Numbered from the stretch's first letter, positions 1 through 13,523 are shown. The stretch is 64,000 nt of DNA from Diorhabda sublineata (GCF_026230105.1 NC_079483.1:15245312-15309311); one strand, 5' to 3'. Program-made: numbers and translations. Notes: generated from the sequence alone by a model not told the origin.

Positions 1-1438
1 GACAATTGAGCACCTAGGGATTTGTAGGCTACTAGAAGAGCATCAACTTACTGTTCGTAGTTTGGATCCATATTGTTGCCCAAAAATCCCATCACTACAC
101 TAACAAATGCCTTCCTTGCTCTAAGTTGTTGTCTGGTGAGCTTTTTTGCAAAATTGTCTAGCAATTTTCTTATTTGTGGCCAAATAAAAATACCTTCCTT
201 TAATTTGGCACCATTCAACTGAGGAAAGACTACTCTAAGGTATTTGAATCCATCACCCTCTTTATCCATACAAAGTTTATCATAAATCCAAATTTAATGT
301 GAAGGAGGAGCAGAAAGACATTTTTGGATCTACAAGGGGTATAAACTTAACATTTTGAGATCCCGGTTGAAACTCACTTCTTGCTTGCCAATTGTTCTAC
401 ATAGTGTTGATCTACTGCCCGACTGTCCCATAGACAAAGGAAACAGCAATGTTTCGTAAACCCTTCCTGAAGCTCCATTAAAATTCCAACCACCTTCAGG
501 TCCCCACATATCTGCCACTTATACTTGTTGTAGTTAATTTTGTCTAAAAGCAAGCGAATATTTTCATAAGTTTCTTCCATCTTCACAGAATGAGCAACTG
601 GTATAGATGGTTTTAAATTTCCATTGTGTAATAACACTGCTTTTAAACTGTATTTAGACGAGACAATAAATAGGCGCGACTCAATTATCCTCAATATTAA
701 GCTCCTTCATTAGACCATCAATATCCGTAAACGCACATAACGAATGTTCCATATTGTAGAATGCAGAAAAAATGTAGCATTTCTTTTTCTAAAGGTCCTA
801 ATTTTTGTCTCCTCGAAGTTCCATTCCTTAAGACGGCTAGCAAGAAGTTCAACCGTTGCTTTGATAACCCAAATCACGTGCTCAATTATTCAACTCACAT
901 TGAACAATCGAATGTGTCTCGCCGGAACTGTTACTTGGAGTAAAAATAGGGTTGGTGCATTGTTCTTCGGAGCTTCCTGATGATACGTTGTCTCCAGTAT
1001 CTTCTAAAACAATATTTTGCGGATCTAAAGGCGCAATCGGTACTGGTAAATCTTCGTTATGGGTAACAGCTCGGATAGCAGACGGCAAATTTGCATACTC
1101 CATCTTGTGCTTTCTTTTCTTAGAGTAACCTTCAGTCAAAATGGTGACTAGACTCCCGCTATACCATTGGAATTGCAAAAGGCGTACTTTCTTTCTCCCA
1201 TTCATCCACTGCACCAATGACACGTTACAACTAACACAGCACTCCTGGAGGCGTACTGCTTGTCTTGGTCTCCAATTAAAGTACCAAAATATTTGAAATA
1301 GGCTTTTTTAACATTTTCCGAAAATGGCCTATCTTGCAATTTCACCATAAATTCTCCACAAATATAGCAAAATTTGTCAGAAGAAATTTTGCAACTGTGA
1401 CTCGACTTTTTGGTCTTTATAATCACTTTTTGCACTAT
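1..1438 (-). pseudogene. Relic of an unnamed multi-copy arthropod protein family (N-terminal FCYICGE domain), truncated at the window edge
   Basis: Read on the minus strand, at least four frames joined by frameshifts and stops give one protein in order. The N-terminus (1435-1202) has DKFCYICGE, then VKKAYFKYFG and GDQDK. A linker (1223-882) has HKMEYANLPSAIRAV and the motif LPVP, then a Ser/Glu-rich stretch. Next comes LLASRLKEWNF (about 880-800), then 694-374 with RLFIVSSKYSLKAVLLHNG, KYKWQICGDLKVVG and TKHCCFLCLWDSRA, then 269-48 with FPQLNGAKLKEGIF and FLGN. After NYEQ the reading continues to the window start. I recognise this pattern from uncharacterised proteins found in many copies in insect and other invertebrate genomes; I know no function. 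Cys pairs in the first domain suggest a metal-binding module, which is inference. The many shifts make this copy non-functional. The 3' end lies outside the window. Confidence 0.8.
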
Positions 1439-3795
1439 GAACAGAGAATCACTTACTATGAAACTCAGCAGAATACTAATTTTTAATGAGATTTTTATGT
1501 TTTTTATTCTGAATAATACAGTTCAGGTATTTTTTCGGCCATAAAATTTACCAATATTAACCGCCCCTTTATAAAATTACCTACCTGCTAATGAGAACAG
1601 GGATAATTATGCTATTGAAAAGTGGTACGTGTACGTAAAATTAGTGTGATATGAAAATAAAAATATTTTAGTCGAAGGATAGTAACAATGATCCATAGCG
1701 ATACAATTAATTTCAGCTTTCCGATATCTAACGATAACAATTAATCCTAAACGTCCGATAAAGAGGATGTCCACACAACTCATGCATATTAATCAGCTAA
1801 AATAGAATTCACACGGTTTCATGAGCTAAATCACCCAACACGTGCTGCATGATATTCCCATAGATTCCAATCACGTATATAACAAACTTTTACATTAATT
1901 TATTTAATTTTCACGGATTGCAGGTAGTGAGAAATTAAATTGATAGATATGGTTTTGGAATGTGATTAAGACAACTTGCGATGAAAATGATCAGTAAGTT
2001 GAATATAACAGAAACGAATTATGTATTCATTCTTTCCTAATTTTCCTAACTAATTTGATCCAAGTTACTTTCCACTTTAGTAGGTGTATGGGTTGTTGGA
2101 GCTGAGTCATTGCGTGGGTTTTTTCGTCAACAGCAATTTCCATTTCCCCCTCTCGTATCTTTTGTTTTATTTCCTTCGATAAAATTATTTTTTCCCCTGT
2201 CATCTTTATTTGTCCAGTTCTTTTTTTGCTTTTATAAGTACGTGCTTCATTAGGTTACACCTAAATTGGATCAGATTCGACTCGATTGCTACCGAACGGT
2301 GGAGAGAAACTAAACACAAGCATTCTAACACATCATAACTATATTCTTTCTTTACTATCGACCCGCTCCGATCCGATGACTCTCGAAGAATATAATTAAA
2401 AGTCACTTTATTTATTCAATGATATTTTTCAAATCTCGCAAGCATACTGTGAGGATACTCGACTCAATACAGAAGAAAGCAACTCAATTAATAAGTGATC
2501 CAGAGTTGACCAGAAACTTGGACAGCTTGAAGAATAGAAAAAAGTCATCGACCTGACACTGTTTTACCTACTCGATAGGTAGACGTCTCTCATGAACAAC
2601 GAGTTCACCTGCAGACATCCAGAACGACAATTTATCATCGGGATTCCTTTCTTTGAAAAGATGCAAGCCTGTGGAATCTACTACCAAGGCATATCTTTCC
2701 TGAACACTACAACCTACAAAAGTTCAAGATCAATATGCACAGGCACCTCCACAAGGCAGTCGCGACTCGAATTACTTGAGTGTAATAGAGTGTAATAAAT
2801 AACTGGCTTGTTCTAAAAAACTACCTCAAAATTATCTAAATTAAAAGTATGCACCTTGGAATTGCAATCCCGCATTGTTTACAATACCGCGGGATTTGTA
2901 CTGGATTGACTTCGTAACATAGGGATCCTGTAGGATCCCGCGTAGTTTATAGCTTTTTTACGTATTTCAAAATAATAAACTTTATTATGGGTATAATCAA
3001 CTTTTTATTAAAAATGCAAATAACAATGCCTTACATTCTAATAATTGGCCAATTATTTTACCAGTTCGACTGTTCGGTCCAGAGACATAATAAAATATCA
3101 ATAATATCAATCGCGAGATCCCACTTTACTGGATTGCAATTCCTACGATGCACCCAAGCCTCCCTTTTACTTTTCTCTAGGAAAACGTTTTTTTTCTGAC
3201 AAAACCCAGCACAAAAGTTCGTCGTCAGAATCACGCATCTTGACTCAAACTTGAGTTCACAACTAGATTGGATCGGTCAGGGCTACTCACGTCGGACGAC
3301 GTCGGTGCTGATAGTTACCAGATATCGAATCGAATAGGGAGAAATACAGATCCAAAGGTGATGTATTCTTAGTCTCTTATAAACGAGTTGAGCTCTCGCA
3401 CTCATCTGATGTAGCATACAATGTCCGATACCGATCTGGAAATAAAGATGTTTAAGCGACCGTCGAATCAGGAGTCATCGTATCGGGTCCGAATTAAAGG
3501 AAGACTGTAGGTATCTGTGTTAAAGTGCTTGTGTTTGGTTTTCCTCCGACGGTCGGATGTAATCTGGTCTGATCCAATGTAGGTGTAGCCTTAATCGTTC
3601 TTCTTCCATTCCCATCTTAGTTGTTCTTGAGCTGAGGAACGAATTTTGTTAGGGAGCATTTCTTTAATCTCGGGCAAACTTTTGTTATAAGTATGACGGG
3701 CTGCTCCATATGGATGTAGCTGTATCCATGCTTTAAGGTTGAGAACCTCAACTGAATCGCCTCATGTATTTTAAATAAGTACGGAGACAACATAC
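1439..3795. other. No recognisable gene
   Basis: Two short open frames (2206-2406 minus, 2592-2795 plus) resemble nothing I know. The stretch 3200-3700 is less AT-rich than its surroundings and might be a decayed element or exon, but no protein motif can be read in any frame. A short palindrome around GGATCC lies near 2926. Confidence 0.5.
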
Positions 3796-4194
3796 TGTTA
3801 CGAACTCATTCCGACTTGGAGCTGGTCCTACGTGTATATATATTTGTTTTTATATAACTTTTTATAGCAAACCGTTTATTTACATTGTTTTTCCTTTTGA
3901 ATACTTTCTAGGAAGATCTAATTATTTATTTGTTTTTTTCTTTATGTTCTAGAAGTTTTTAGAATTATTTTTTATACATATATAAAGAGTTGCGTAGCGC
4001 AGTTTAGTTCAGTTTATAATAAACAGTCGTAGTGAACAGAATTAACATTATTTAAGTAAGTTCTGTGATAGTAATAAGTGAATTATTATAAGTTAGTTAA
4101 GTGTAGTATTTATATGAATTAAGAACGTAAGAGAAAATGTTTATTGATTAACCCCACTAATAGAAATCGTATAAATAAATTATAAAACATTACA
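3796..4194 (+). mobile_element. Solo LTR of an LTR retrotransposon (Ty3/gypsy-type by target-site length)
   Basis: The segment begins TGTTACGAAC and ends AACATTACA, so it has the TG...CA ends of an LTR. It is flanked on both sides by the tetranucleotide ATAC (3792-3795 and 4195-4198), a 4-bp target duplication as made by Ty3/gypsy-type integrases. Inside, TATATAAAG near 3980 can serve as a promoter and AATAAA near 4017 as a polyadenylation signal, in the expected order for an LTR. The length is 399 bp. No gag or pol sequence follows on either side, so it is most simply a solo LTR left by recombination between two LTRs. Strand is given by the promoter/poly(A) order. Family assignment beyond the 4-bp duplication is inference. 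Confidence 0.75.
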
Positions 4195-4198
4195 ATAC

Positions 4199-6490
4199 GT
4201 TGCCAGAATGATGGAACATCATATTTACAAAAAATAATTTTTAAAAGAATATCAATGCATCTGAATTTACTTACTAAAATTCATTCTTAGGAAAATTAAA
4301 TTATTATGATATGATATAATGCCACATATTTTGAACAAATTAAATAAATTCACTACATAAATGAAATCGGAATGAACTTGTTACAAGATCATTTCATTTT
4401 AGAGATAAATAAATTCCAATAATCTTATCATCTAGAAACAGAAACCTCCAATTCAGCCTTGTATGTTTCAAAGATCAGGACATCCAATATCAATCTCCAT
4501 CAGCATTGACACGGACAAGTGTATAATGAAAATGATCGTATTCACTTTAACAAACAAGATTGGTTTGTGTATCCCTTGAATTTAAAGAGACGTTAATTAA
4601 CCATTTAGTCTCCTACTACTATGAAGGAATAGAATATCCGTTTAACATATTTTTGTCTCTCGTCATGGTTTGACGAAATTTATTGCCAAATAAATCGATG
4701 ACAAATCTTGTTCTTTTATCAACTATTTTACTTGAAGCAAAATATTAGGGAGTGGGTAGATAACGTGAAAATATTGCTAGGACTTAAAAAAATTCTCATT
4801 AGTGTATATGCTAAGGAAATCGTTCGCCTTAAAGAGACATTCTGAAGAAAATTATCATAAATTGTAATTATTTATTGAAAACACTTAGAGAAGATAATTA
4901 AACACAATTAAATATTTATTATATTGTATATCACTATACAAGGTGCACACTTACAATTTTTTTTCCCTTTTTTTTTTTGTTTTCATTTGATATGTTGTAG
5001 GCTAACCGACTAAATATTTCTATATTTCAATTTTTGTCTCATGTAAGTAACACGATATTCGACAGTATGCAGTTCAGTTAGAAATGTTTCATTTTGTTTC
5101 AATACCTCCTGTAATTATTTTCAATAAATAATTACAATTGATGATAATGTCGCTTTATGGCGAACGTTTTCCTTGGCATCCATTAAAAATCCATGAGGTT
5201 TGAATGTATAATTTATATCAGCTCTGATTTGAAGGCCTATAACTCAGAAACGAGGGGTCGTATGAGAAAATTTTTCATGTCACAGCATTATTTTCACATC
5301 ATCTACTCACTTCTGAATTTTTTGAATCAAGTCCCGGAATTAAATACAGATATATCTGAAGATACGAATCAATTCTTTTTGTTCTACTATTATACCGTAA
5401 GGTATTGGACCGAAGTACGCCTTTGGAGTACTGAAAGAGTATAGAAAGTACTTACAATTGTCATCAGTTTATTATCGATTTTTTTATCAGAAAACCCCGG
5501 AAAATCGATCATTTTTTTCTCATTTCCATATATGTACATGTATTTTAGTCATTAGAACCCTTGTCACCCTCCTAGTGAAAATATCTTGATAATAAATTAA
5601 AATGATAAGCTATTGTTCTATGAACATGACAGCAATCAGAAAATCACACACTTTTTTCCTTAGAAAATGTCATTTCGTCAGGAATATATCAATGAAAATC
5701 CAGGAATTGTGAGTATTTCCCATACTCTTCCACTACTCCAAAAGGCAGGAACCATAAATTCAAGGACGAACTTCGGTCCCATCCCTAACCTAACCTAAGT
5801 ATCCCTCCCGGGCTATTTTTAAATTTTTGGTGACTGCATGTAAAAAATGGTGATACGAAGTCTAATTTGTGGCGGAGGTGTATCTGTATCTAAAATTATC
5901 GATTACACACAATATCACGTACTTAGCACACTGGAAAACAATGGACCACAAGATAGATCTGTGATATAAATGTATTCTTGTACAGGGTATTTAAAAAAAA
6001 AAGTGATTTCGACTCTATGATAGGTAGTAAACTCGAAAATAATTGGGATTTGCTTCTATAACATTCCGTGTTCAACAACATAAAGGAGAAAAAACATTCT
6101 TACATATTTCTCACGATTTTTTCGAAGGTACTGGCAACAATGTGGTAGAATATTGAACAAATATGTTTTGGGATCTGACGCATACCTCCCTTGAATTTGA
6201 TTTTATATCAGTGCTACGGAGGGCACTACATACACGGTTGTATTAAGTATTATTGGAAATAATTTTTTTAAGTAAGATTCATAAATAAAAATTTCTAGTG
6301 AGCGATTCTCTTGGTGAAACTCGATATGGAATATTTGCTGGTAGAAAAGAGAAAACGACATGTTAAAAATTGAGATTGTCTACTTTTGCCACAAAAAACT
6401 GTCGTTGATTGATAGTTATGTCGATAAATCGACAATCATTAGATTTTTGAAACCATGTTAATCTTAATGTCTTCAAACTTTGAATATACC
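4199..6490. other. AT-rich DNA without a recognisable gene
   Basis: Contents that can be named are a 15-bp (CCTAA)3 tract at 5784-5798, a T-rich run near 4957-4985, and a TACAGGGTAT end motif at 5981 of the type seen at other foldback elements in this window. An 83-codon frame at 5193-5444 has no recognisable motif. Confidence 0.5.
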
Positions 6491-6840
6491 GACATATTAT
6501 TAACCATAGGCAAGTGTTTAGGAACTTCTAGTGCAACTGTTAACTGGGAATGTGAGACCAAAAAAAAACGGATTCTGATAGACCAAGAATAAGACCAAGA
6601 TATTATTTTCATTCAAGTTACTCTAAATCCAACTGCTAGCATGTGAATACGTCTTCTTCAAGAATTTTGATCGTACTTGAAGAGTAGCAGCTACATCCTT
6701 TACATTACGGTGTGATAGTTGGTAAACCAGAAAGTCGTTAAAAAACAACAGGGTTAACTGTAGGCCACAATAAATTAATATACTTGCATTTTTACTTGAA
6801 CAAAACTCACGTACCTCTAGAGTATAACAATATAACAAAC
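6490..6840 (+). pseudogene. Possible Tc1-like transposase N-terminal relic
   Basis: In shifting plus-strand frames the sequence reads IGKCLGTSSATV (a helix-turn-helix-like segment), then DSDRPRIRPR, then LNPTAS followed by a stretch with many stops. This order (recognition helix, a GRPR-like hinge, then the second DNA-binding subdomain) is that of Tc1-type transposases. No catalytic motif can be read downstream. The match is weak and every frame is broken, so this is a tentative call. Confidence 0.3.
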
Positions 6841-7130
6841 CCTGTAACTATAACATCCGCCTTTTAATCATAAACATAATATTTTGTTTAAATTAAGAAT
6901 CGGCAAATATGCTACTACAACACTTGGCAACCCTTCAATGTACACAGGACGAAGGCTTCCAATTAGTAGAAATTTAATAAAAGGATATTTTCAAATTCCT
7001 GGTGTAGTTTCAACTTACACATTCAACGAAAATTTACAGTAATCTCATATTGTTGTTTCTGACCTCCGACTACATGTCGGTGTATTAGTACATTAATAAC
7101 AAGTCACTGACAACAACTCTCTATACATAT
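6841..7130. other. No recognisable feature
   Basis: AT-rich sequence with no open frame of note and no repeat shared with the rest of the window. Confidence 0.5.
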
Positions 7131-7500
7131 ATGCTACATATACACTGTTGCCACCTCTCCGGAAGCTTTCAGATGCCTTTTTCATAAAATATTCGGCTTG
7201 TCACATTACCATTCGGCGCATGATCGTCCTCATTGAATAAATAAAATCGCTTGACGACAAATCGGGACGATAAAGAGGGTTTCCCAGTGTCTGCCAATTC
7301 AAAATTCAGAAGTATTGGCACCAATCTAGCTGAAATTTTGCGATAACCGAGCCGTTTCTGATAATTTACAAAATACTACCTACACTGATATCCATTCTTC
7401 AGCAATATCGCTTAGAGTAATGCATCGGTCGCTCAAAATGGGCTTTTTTTATAGCGCTGACGTTCTCATGGGTAAAACTTGTTCTAGGGTGCAGCCACAA
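7131..7500 (-). pseudogene. Mariner transposase relic with the catalytic core deleted
   Basis: On the minus strand, HENVSAIKK (near 7460) is followed after one frameshift by ILSDRCITLSDIAEEW, then LGYRKISARLVPILL: the second helix-turn-helix of mariner transposases. The same open frame runs on through SRFVVKRFYLF to FYEKGI, one stop, and KLPERWQQCIY, which is the typical mariner C-terminus. The whole relic is only about 370 bp against about 1 kb for a mariner gene, so the middle third with the first two catalytic aspartates is missing. The joint lies between the helix-turn-helix and the region that normally has the third aspartate. It is an internally deleted copy that cannot encode an active enzyme. 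Confidence 0.75.
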
Positions 7501-10500
7501 TTGCGACACTACATTTTTCAAGCGTTTATTTAAATATTTATATTTGAATCACCTTCGTATATTACTTAATAGTTTAATGTGTGAATGTTAGTGAATAGTT
7601 ACGGCCAATATTAATGCTAAAATGGATGAGAAGATTACAATTATGAGGAACAATATTTTTGCCGATATTTTGTCATTGTAACTTGACATTACCGAGAATA
7701 AAATTCAATTTCAAACATCAGATATTGAAAATAAGAATCAGATGGACGAGGAAATGAAAGCGAGAAAAATATGACAGATTTGAGAGTTCAAGAGACTTTA
7801 ACACAAGAAAATAAGAACATTTTTGAAAAGGACTATTATATTTAGTGAATATTTATCTTATTTTTAATACTTTCTACCAAAACATGACGCGGCACTCTGA
7901 ATGGATAACTGAAACAATGAAAGTTACATTCTAGTTACGAGTTTCAATGTCTTTAGAGGTAGAAATTCAACTAAATTTTACTTACTTTGTTTTTTCTATA
8001 TATACTGCAATTTCCACGTCAATGGAAAAACTTTTATGTCACATACCTCGTATTTCTAAATTAGAGGGTCTATTGAATGACTAAATAAGTTTTTGCTGTT
8101 CTTTATTTTTTCCACCTCTACATTCTGTACTATGTATTACTGATTTCACTCGAATTCGCAGACATTTGACTTTAAATCAGTGGATGATGGTGTGTATAAG
8201 TATGATTGGCAAATTCTTAGAAGTAGTTCTCGGTTCTTGGGTGTGAAAACAACTATCTTGACCAAGAACTTTACCAAAAATTGCATGTTTGTTGTTGAAG
8301 AAAAATAATCTGAAATAGTTGTCTGCGAGGCGTTTTATGACTGTTCGTATGCGTCGTGAAAAATTTGTATAAAAACAAATGAATATAAATGATCTTACTT
8401 TCGACATTCACTTTTGGAGTTACATTAACACTTTCATGATAAAATCTCTTAAATTTAACGACAGGAACGTGGGCCAGTAAACGTTACACACGATAGTCTC
8501 GTTTTGGCAGTAAACAAGTAATGAGGTTTTTTTTAAGAGTGACTCTCATTTTTATAGTCCCTCCTATAAAGATCTTTTCTTGTTTTCTTTTGAACGACAT
8601 CAAATTAAGTTGAAAAAGTTTCTTTCACACTTCATTAATTTTCAAACTCATATGGGATTGTGTAGAAATACGATTCAGTGAAAACATCCCCATTCTTAAT
8701 CATAATAATAGTAGATATTCTCAACAACTCCAACAAATGATTACCCTGGCAGCCCAAACGTACACCAAACATAAACTTTTTCTTAATGCGTTGGATGTTC
8801 TTGTATCCCATGTGGATTGGCATCATCCCAAATTAGACAATTTCATTTGTCAACCTATCCATTTATCTTATACGGTAGGTAAATGTCACGATACTCAATC
8901 GCTGGCATAAGTAGCAGGAAAAAAAGAAAATATTGATTGATCTGCAGCGAAAAGAGCTCTTCAAAAGTGGCTGATACTTCTTTTGTGGAGTTTAAAGTCA
9001 TACATTAAGATAACTTCTCGGTGAAGACATGTAGTTGTATGTAGACACTAACTTACAATTCCTGGGTAAGTTAAATTTTGTAGAGGAAAGGTCCAAGTAG
9101 TCAAGTTGTACAGCAAAGATGTTTTAGGTGGATGATGCATTTCGTTAACAGCTAATTTGAAAGCTTTATGAACATGGCCAATATTGAGTGCAAAAGTATT
9201 TACTAGAATACACTGTATAGAAAATTTATTTTAACTTAATGTGACTAGAATGTTTAAAAGATTCAGAACCTCTTCTGAGGAAATAAATTATTAACATAAT
9301 AAAAAGCTTTATGAATAGATTTAACGATAAATTTGTTGTTGGATAATTTATGAATGTCATAATTTTTGATAGCCGAATTCGTATGGAATTGAACATAACT
9401 GGAAATGGATGTTTTTGTTAAGATACTTCAAACTGCTCGAATATATTCCTAAGGGTCAACGCATTTTCAAGTGTTTTCCTCGTCACAAAGACGTAGAGTC
9501 TGTATCGGCGGAGATTGTTTTCTTTAATACAAAGTCAAATACAAATCAAACAATATAATATAATCTAGTTATGACTGTCCGCACAATTTTTATACAAATA
9601 AACTTGAACTAATCAAAACGTTGATGTTTGGATACATGTAGGATATTTTTAAGTTGAGTATCACTAGAAGGAATCAATTTCAATACTTTAAACTCTAAAA
9701 AGTTTCTGATCTCAACTTCATATGTCAGCACTTATCAATTTACTGTATTGTTTTTCTCATTTCCTAATTCATTTAAACTATTTTTCAGCGGTGGAATAAA
9801 TTTATATTGTCTTTTAGTTATTCAATTTATTTAAACAATTACATACCTTTCTAATTTATTTAAATTCACTGGCAATTTTTTTATTTCGTTCACTTCACTC
9901 TGACTTCCAATTATAAACTAACTCCCGCTGCCGAACCAAGCTCAAATATATATTAAAAGGGAATATCTAGAATTATAGAAAGTAAACAAACAAAAAAGTA
10001 AATAAAAAAGCCTTCCTAGAAATCACATATTAAAACAATATAAACAAATCGCCGCTAGATGAAAACATGTATGAAAACAACATTCATCGAATTCACCAAA
10101 CAGGCGTACTCGTCAAATTTTAGACTCCCATTATACCGAACAGGACCAGCTTCACGGTTGGATGTCTAGTTTTGGTTTGACGAGCGTATAAGTGATTTTT
10201 TGTGCTGAATTTTCTGAAAATGGAAAACAATGTGTATCGAACTGTCATTAAATATTTCTTCTCGAAGTGTATTTGGAAGGCAAGGCAGTAAATTTCAATG
10301 GGAGAAATTTCATCAGCAACGATGGTGGCCGGTTTTTGGAGAGTCATGGAATTGTGATTATCGACTATGTTTGATAGGTTGAAGAAAGAAACTGCAAAAT
10401 AATATATTTGAATTAAAAGAAGGACAGGTCAACGTACCTTCTCAGTTTTCGGTTTTCATTATGGTTAAAATTCATGAATTGCACTCGAAATTAATTGACA

Positions 10501-11790
10501 GTATACACCAGCTCTGGCACCCAACGACATTTTCAAAAGATTTCCATCATTATCATATACTAAACACCTACTTTCAAAAGAAAAAGAAAATTTTTCAATG
10601 GAAAAGTCTTCGACGAGAATGTTTTTAGCTTTTCTCGCCTAGATTAAGTTTTAAGATACAATATAAAACACAAAAGGAATTTCAATTTTCTATTTTTGAT
10701 TAGAATTGAAGCTATATCGTAATAAGCAATTAAATTTTGGTTGTTTCATCAATTTGCTACCCAAAATGAATTGTTTTCTATTTTTTCAAAGAAAGTTCAT
10801 TTGAAGTTTGTAAATATCTGGGTCCTACTGAGAACATATTGAGTTTTCAAACTCTTGATAGTGATGTTGTGGTTGGTGTAGACAAGACAATATTACGATG
10901 AAATATATTTTCAGCGATGCCTTATATTCCTCTGAATCAAACAAATAAAACCCATTTTACTACCATACGGAACTAATTTATTTTATACTCCCAGCTGTGT
11001 GGTTAACGTTTCCAGTGCCGTAGATCTTTTGAGTATATGAGACAGGTTTAGTTTGTGATATATTTTCACTTATGTATACTTTACAGCTCTGTTAATTTCA
11101 CTATAATCTCTGTCGCTATAATAATAGAATCAAGTTAAATCTGTTAACGAAATAAATAGAGCAAACATTACAAAAAACTGATTTTGGTGAGATTATACAT
11201 TTTTGTTCATTTATGATTTTTCAGAAATAACTACTCACAATTTTTCAATCGGAATAGTCTGCTTGATTATGAAAAGCTTTCTGCACGACTAAGTGCTCAA
11301 ACTAGTCTACAAATATTCCATTATTTCAGATTAACGTACTAGGGAACATAATGACTGTAGGCTAAATTATAGTGAAATTCACCGAGGGTCGTGAATTAAG
11401 ACTTCAACATCATATCAATATTGAAGCTCTTTGACACACCAAAAATAGCAAAAGAGACAAAAGGATTGAACCTTCCGAGCTAGTGGAATGACATTGTCGA
11501 AAGCAGTGTTATGTACAAGTACGTCTCAATAATTTTAACACATTTTCCTTATATATGTTATAGGATTTCTCATACGTCTCAATCGAAGGATTGCCCCATA
11601 TCCTCAAACCGTCAATTATTTTCCTCACATATAACTTTGTTTTCTAAAGAAATTAGTCTATCACGCAAATGTTATTGAAAACTGTTATAGGTAGAAGACT
11701 GATCTTGATAATATAGCAGATGCTCAATTAATTAAAAACATGTCAGAGTTACTACTGAACCTGTGACTCGGCGCGTTACCTAATGCAATA
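7501..11790. other. Long AT-rich stretch without a recognisable gene
   Basis: Short frames at 8177-8407, 8635-8826 and 10120-10347 (all minus) carry no family motif that I know. No tandem repeat, LTR or inverted repeat stood out on reading. I see nothing that can be annotated here. Confidence 0.45.
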
Positions 11791-11794
11791 CAAC

Positions 11795-12548
11795 ACCTTT
11801 GCGGGAATTTTTTAACGTCTCACGTTATTTTAAGTATCACATATTAACTGGAAATTTGGATATGAGAAAGCTGTGTACAACATGGGTGCCGCGATTGCTC
11901 ATAATGGAAACTAACAGCGTCGGGAAGATGTTTCCATCGACTGTTTCGCACTGTTTCACAGACATAAAGCCGAATTTCTGCGTTGTTTGATAACCATGGA
12001 TGGGACGTGGGCTCATCACTTCACATCCGAAAGGAAAAAACAATCAAAGCAATGGACTGAAAACGAAGAACCGACTTCAAAAAAGGCAAATACCTTGCCA
12101 TCTGCTGGCAGGGTCATTGCGTCGGTTTTTTGGTAGTTCGACTACCTTGAACTATCGACGGCAATATAATGCGAACTTATTGCAACATTTGAGCGGAGAA
12201 AGTAAGCAAAGAAGGTCGTGTTTGGCTAAGAAGAAAGTGTTGTTTTATTAAGACAATGCACCTACTCACACATCCGTTATTGCAATGGCCAAAATTAATA
12301 ACTTAAAGTTTTAATTGCTACCTCATGCACCCTATTCGCCAGATTCAGCCCTCTCGGATTATTTCCTGTTCCTAGACTTGAAAAACTGGCTTGGCGTTTA
12401 AAGATTTTCCATCAATGAAGAGGTGATGTCGGCAGTTAATCAATATTTTAATGGGCTTGACAATTTTTATTATAGAAAGGGTATCAAACTTTTTGAACAT
12501 AGTTGGGATAAGTGTATGGAGCTAAAAGGAGATTACGTTGAGAAATAA
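11795..12548 (+). pseudogene. Mariner transposase relic (N-terminus missing)
   Basis: Plus-strand frames give, in order: GNLDMRKLCTTWVPRLL (second helix-turn-helix, about 11845-11900), then TMDGTWAHHF where mariners have a DETW-type box, then KQSKQW, ANTLPSAGRV and FW. Downstream are QDNAPTHTSVIAMAKI (second catalytic region), LPHAPYSPD and SDYFLF (third catalytic Asp), and the C-terminus KGIKLFEHSWDKCMELKGDY ending at TAA 12548. The first catalytic Asp is replaced by Gly-Thr (DGTW), there are several frameshifts and stops, and the N-terminal domain is absent. The AATAAATAT just after the stop is a possible polyadenylation signal. Terminal repeats were not located. Confidence 0.85.
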
Positions 12549-13523
12549 ATATATTTCTGTCCAAAATTTTTGCGTTTTCGTTGCTGGGCCAGCTATTTCT
12601 GCGACCATCTTCGTGTTGCGTCATATTTGAATGGGAAATTTCCACTTCTTGACCAATAACCCCCTATTAAAGTTTTCAATAAAGAGAAATTTGTATATTT
12701 TAATATACTGATATTTTCTGCAATTGGAAAAATTCTCTTTAGATATTCGCAACTTCGCCCACAATGTTAACGACTCAATTTTGGAGGAATTGCGCCATTA
12801 AAATATTCACCGAGTAAGAATCTGCGTTTTTATTTTTACGATATTCCATAAAACGATTGTATAGGGAAGATTTATTCCTATATTTTTTGTCAATAAATCC
12901 AGAGTATTTGCAGATCCTGAGATCTGGAAAAGCTCGAAAAAGGAAACAGTTATCACCAAGTACTTTAACTTTGCTTTTACTTCAAATGTAAAAAAATTGT
13001 GAGACGTCTATTTTGATAATAACTATCAAGTTTGGTAGATATTTGTTGACTATGCATGAATACACATTTAGAAAGGTAATGTCAGTGGTAATTTAGTTTT
13101 GGGAGCAACTGATATCTCCTGAAGAGTTAGAGGAAACAATTCAGTAAATGTCCAGACTATGGAAATTCGAAACTCTCTATGTGTTCAATTTGATCTTTGT
13201 ATTGGTTTTGGTGCAATTATATCATGGCCATTAAATAATCAGCATTTTTTCCAGCGTTTTCCTTAACAAATTTTTCCAGGTTTCAGAAAGAAACCTGGAT
13301 TAACTTCCACTGATGTAAACAAGCATGCTTTACTTAAATGTGTGATTTCGAGAAAATTGTTCACCAAATTTTTTTTATCCATTTAGCGGCAGAAATTTTA
13401 TGAATTCGATGAAAATTACTGACTGACAGTTTGGTAGAAGAAAAAAAAATTTTAAGAGAAACATTGATGTATCTGCCCTTAAGAGTTGAAATTTGGGTGA
13501 TGCTTGGAAACTAAAGTTGAATA
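12549..13523. other. No recognisable gene
   Basis: The first roughly 100 bp are probably the 3' untranslated end of the mariner relic. The rest is AT-rich without readable motifs. Confidence 0.45.

Noticed and set aside
10120..10347. Minus-strand frame as a mariner piece (KLVLFGIMGV near its end)
   Set aside because: Only a few residues resemble the VWWDxKGI region and no neighbouring mariner motif supports it.
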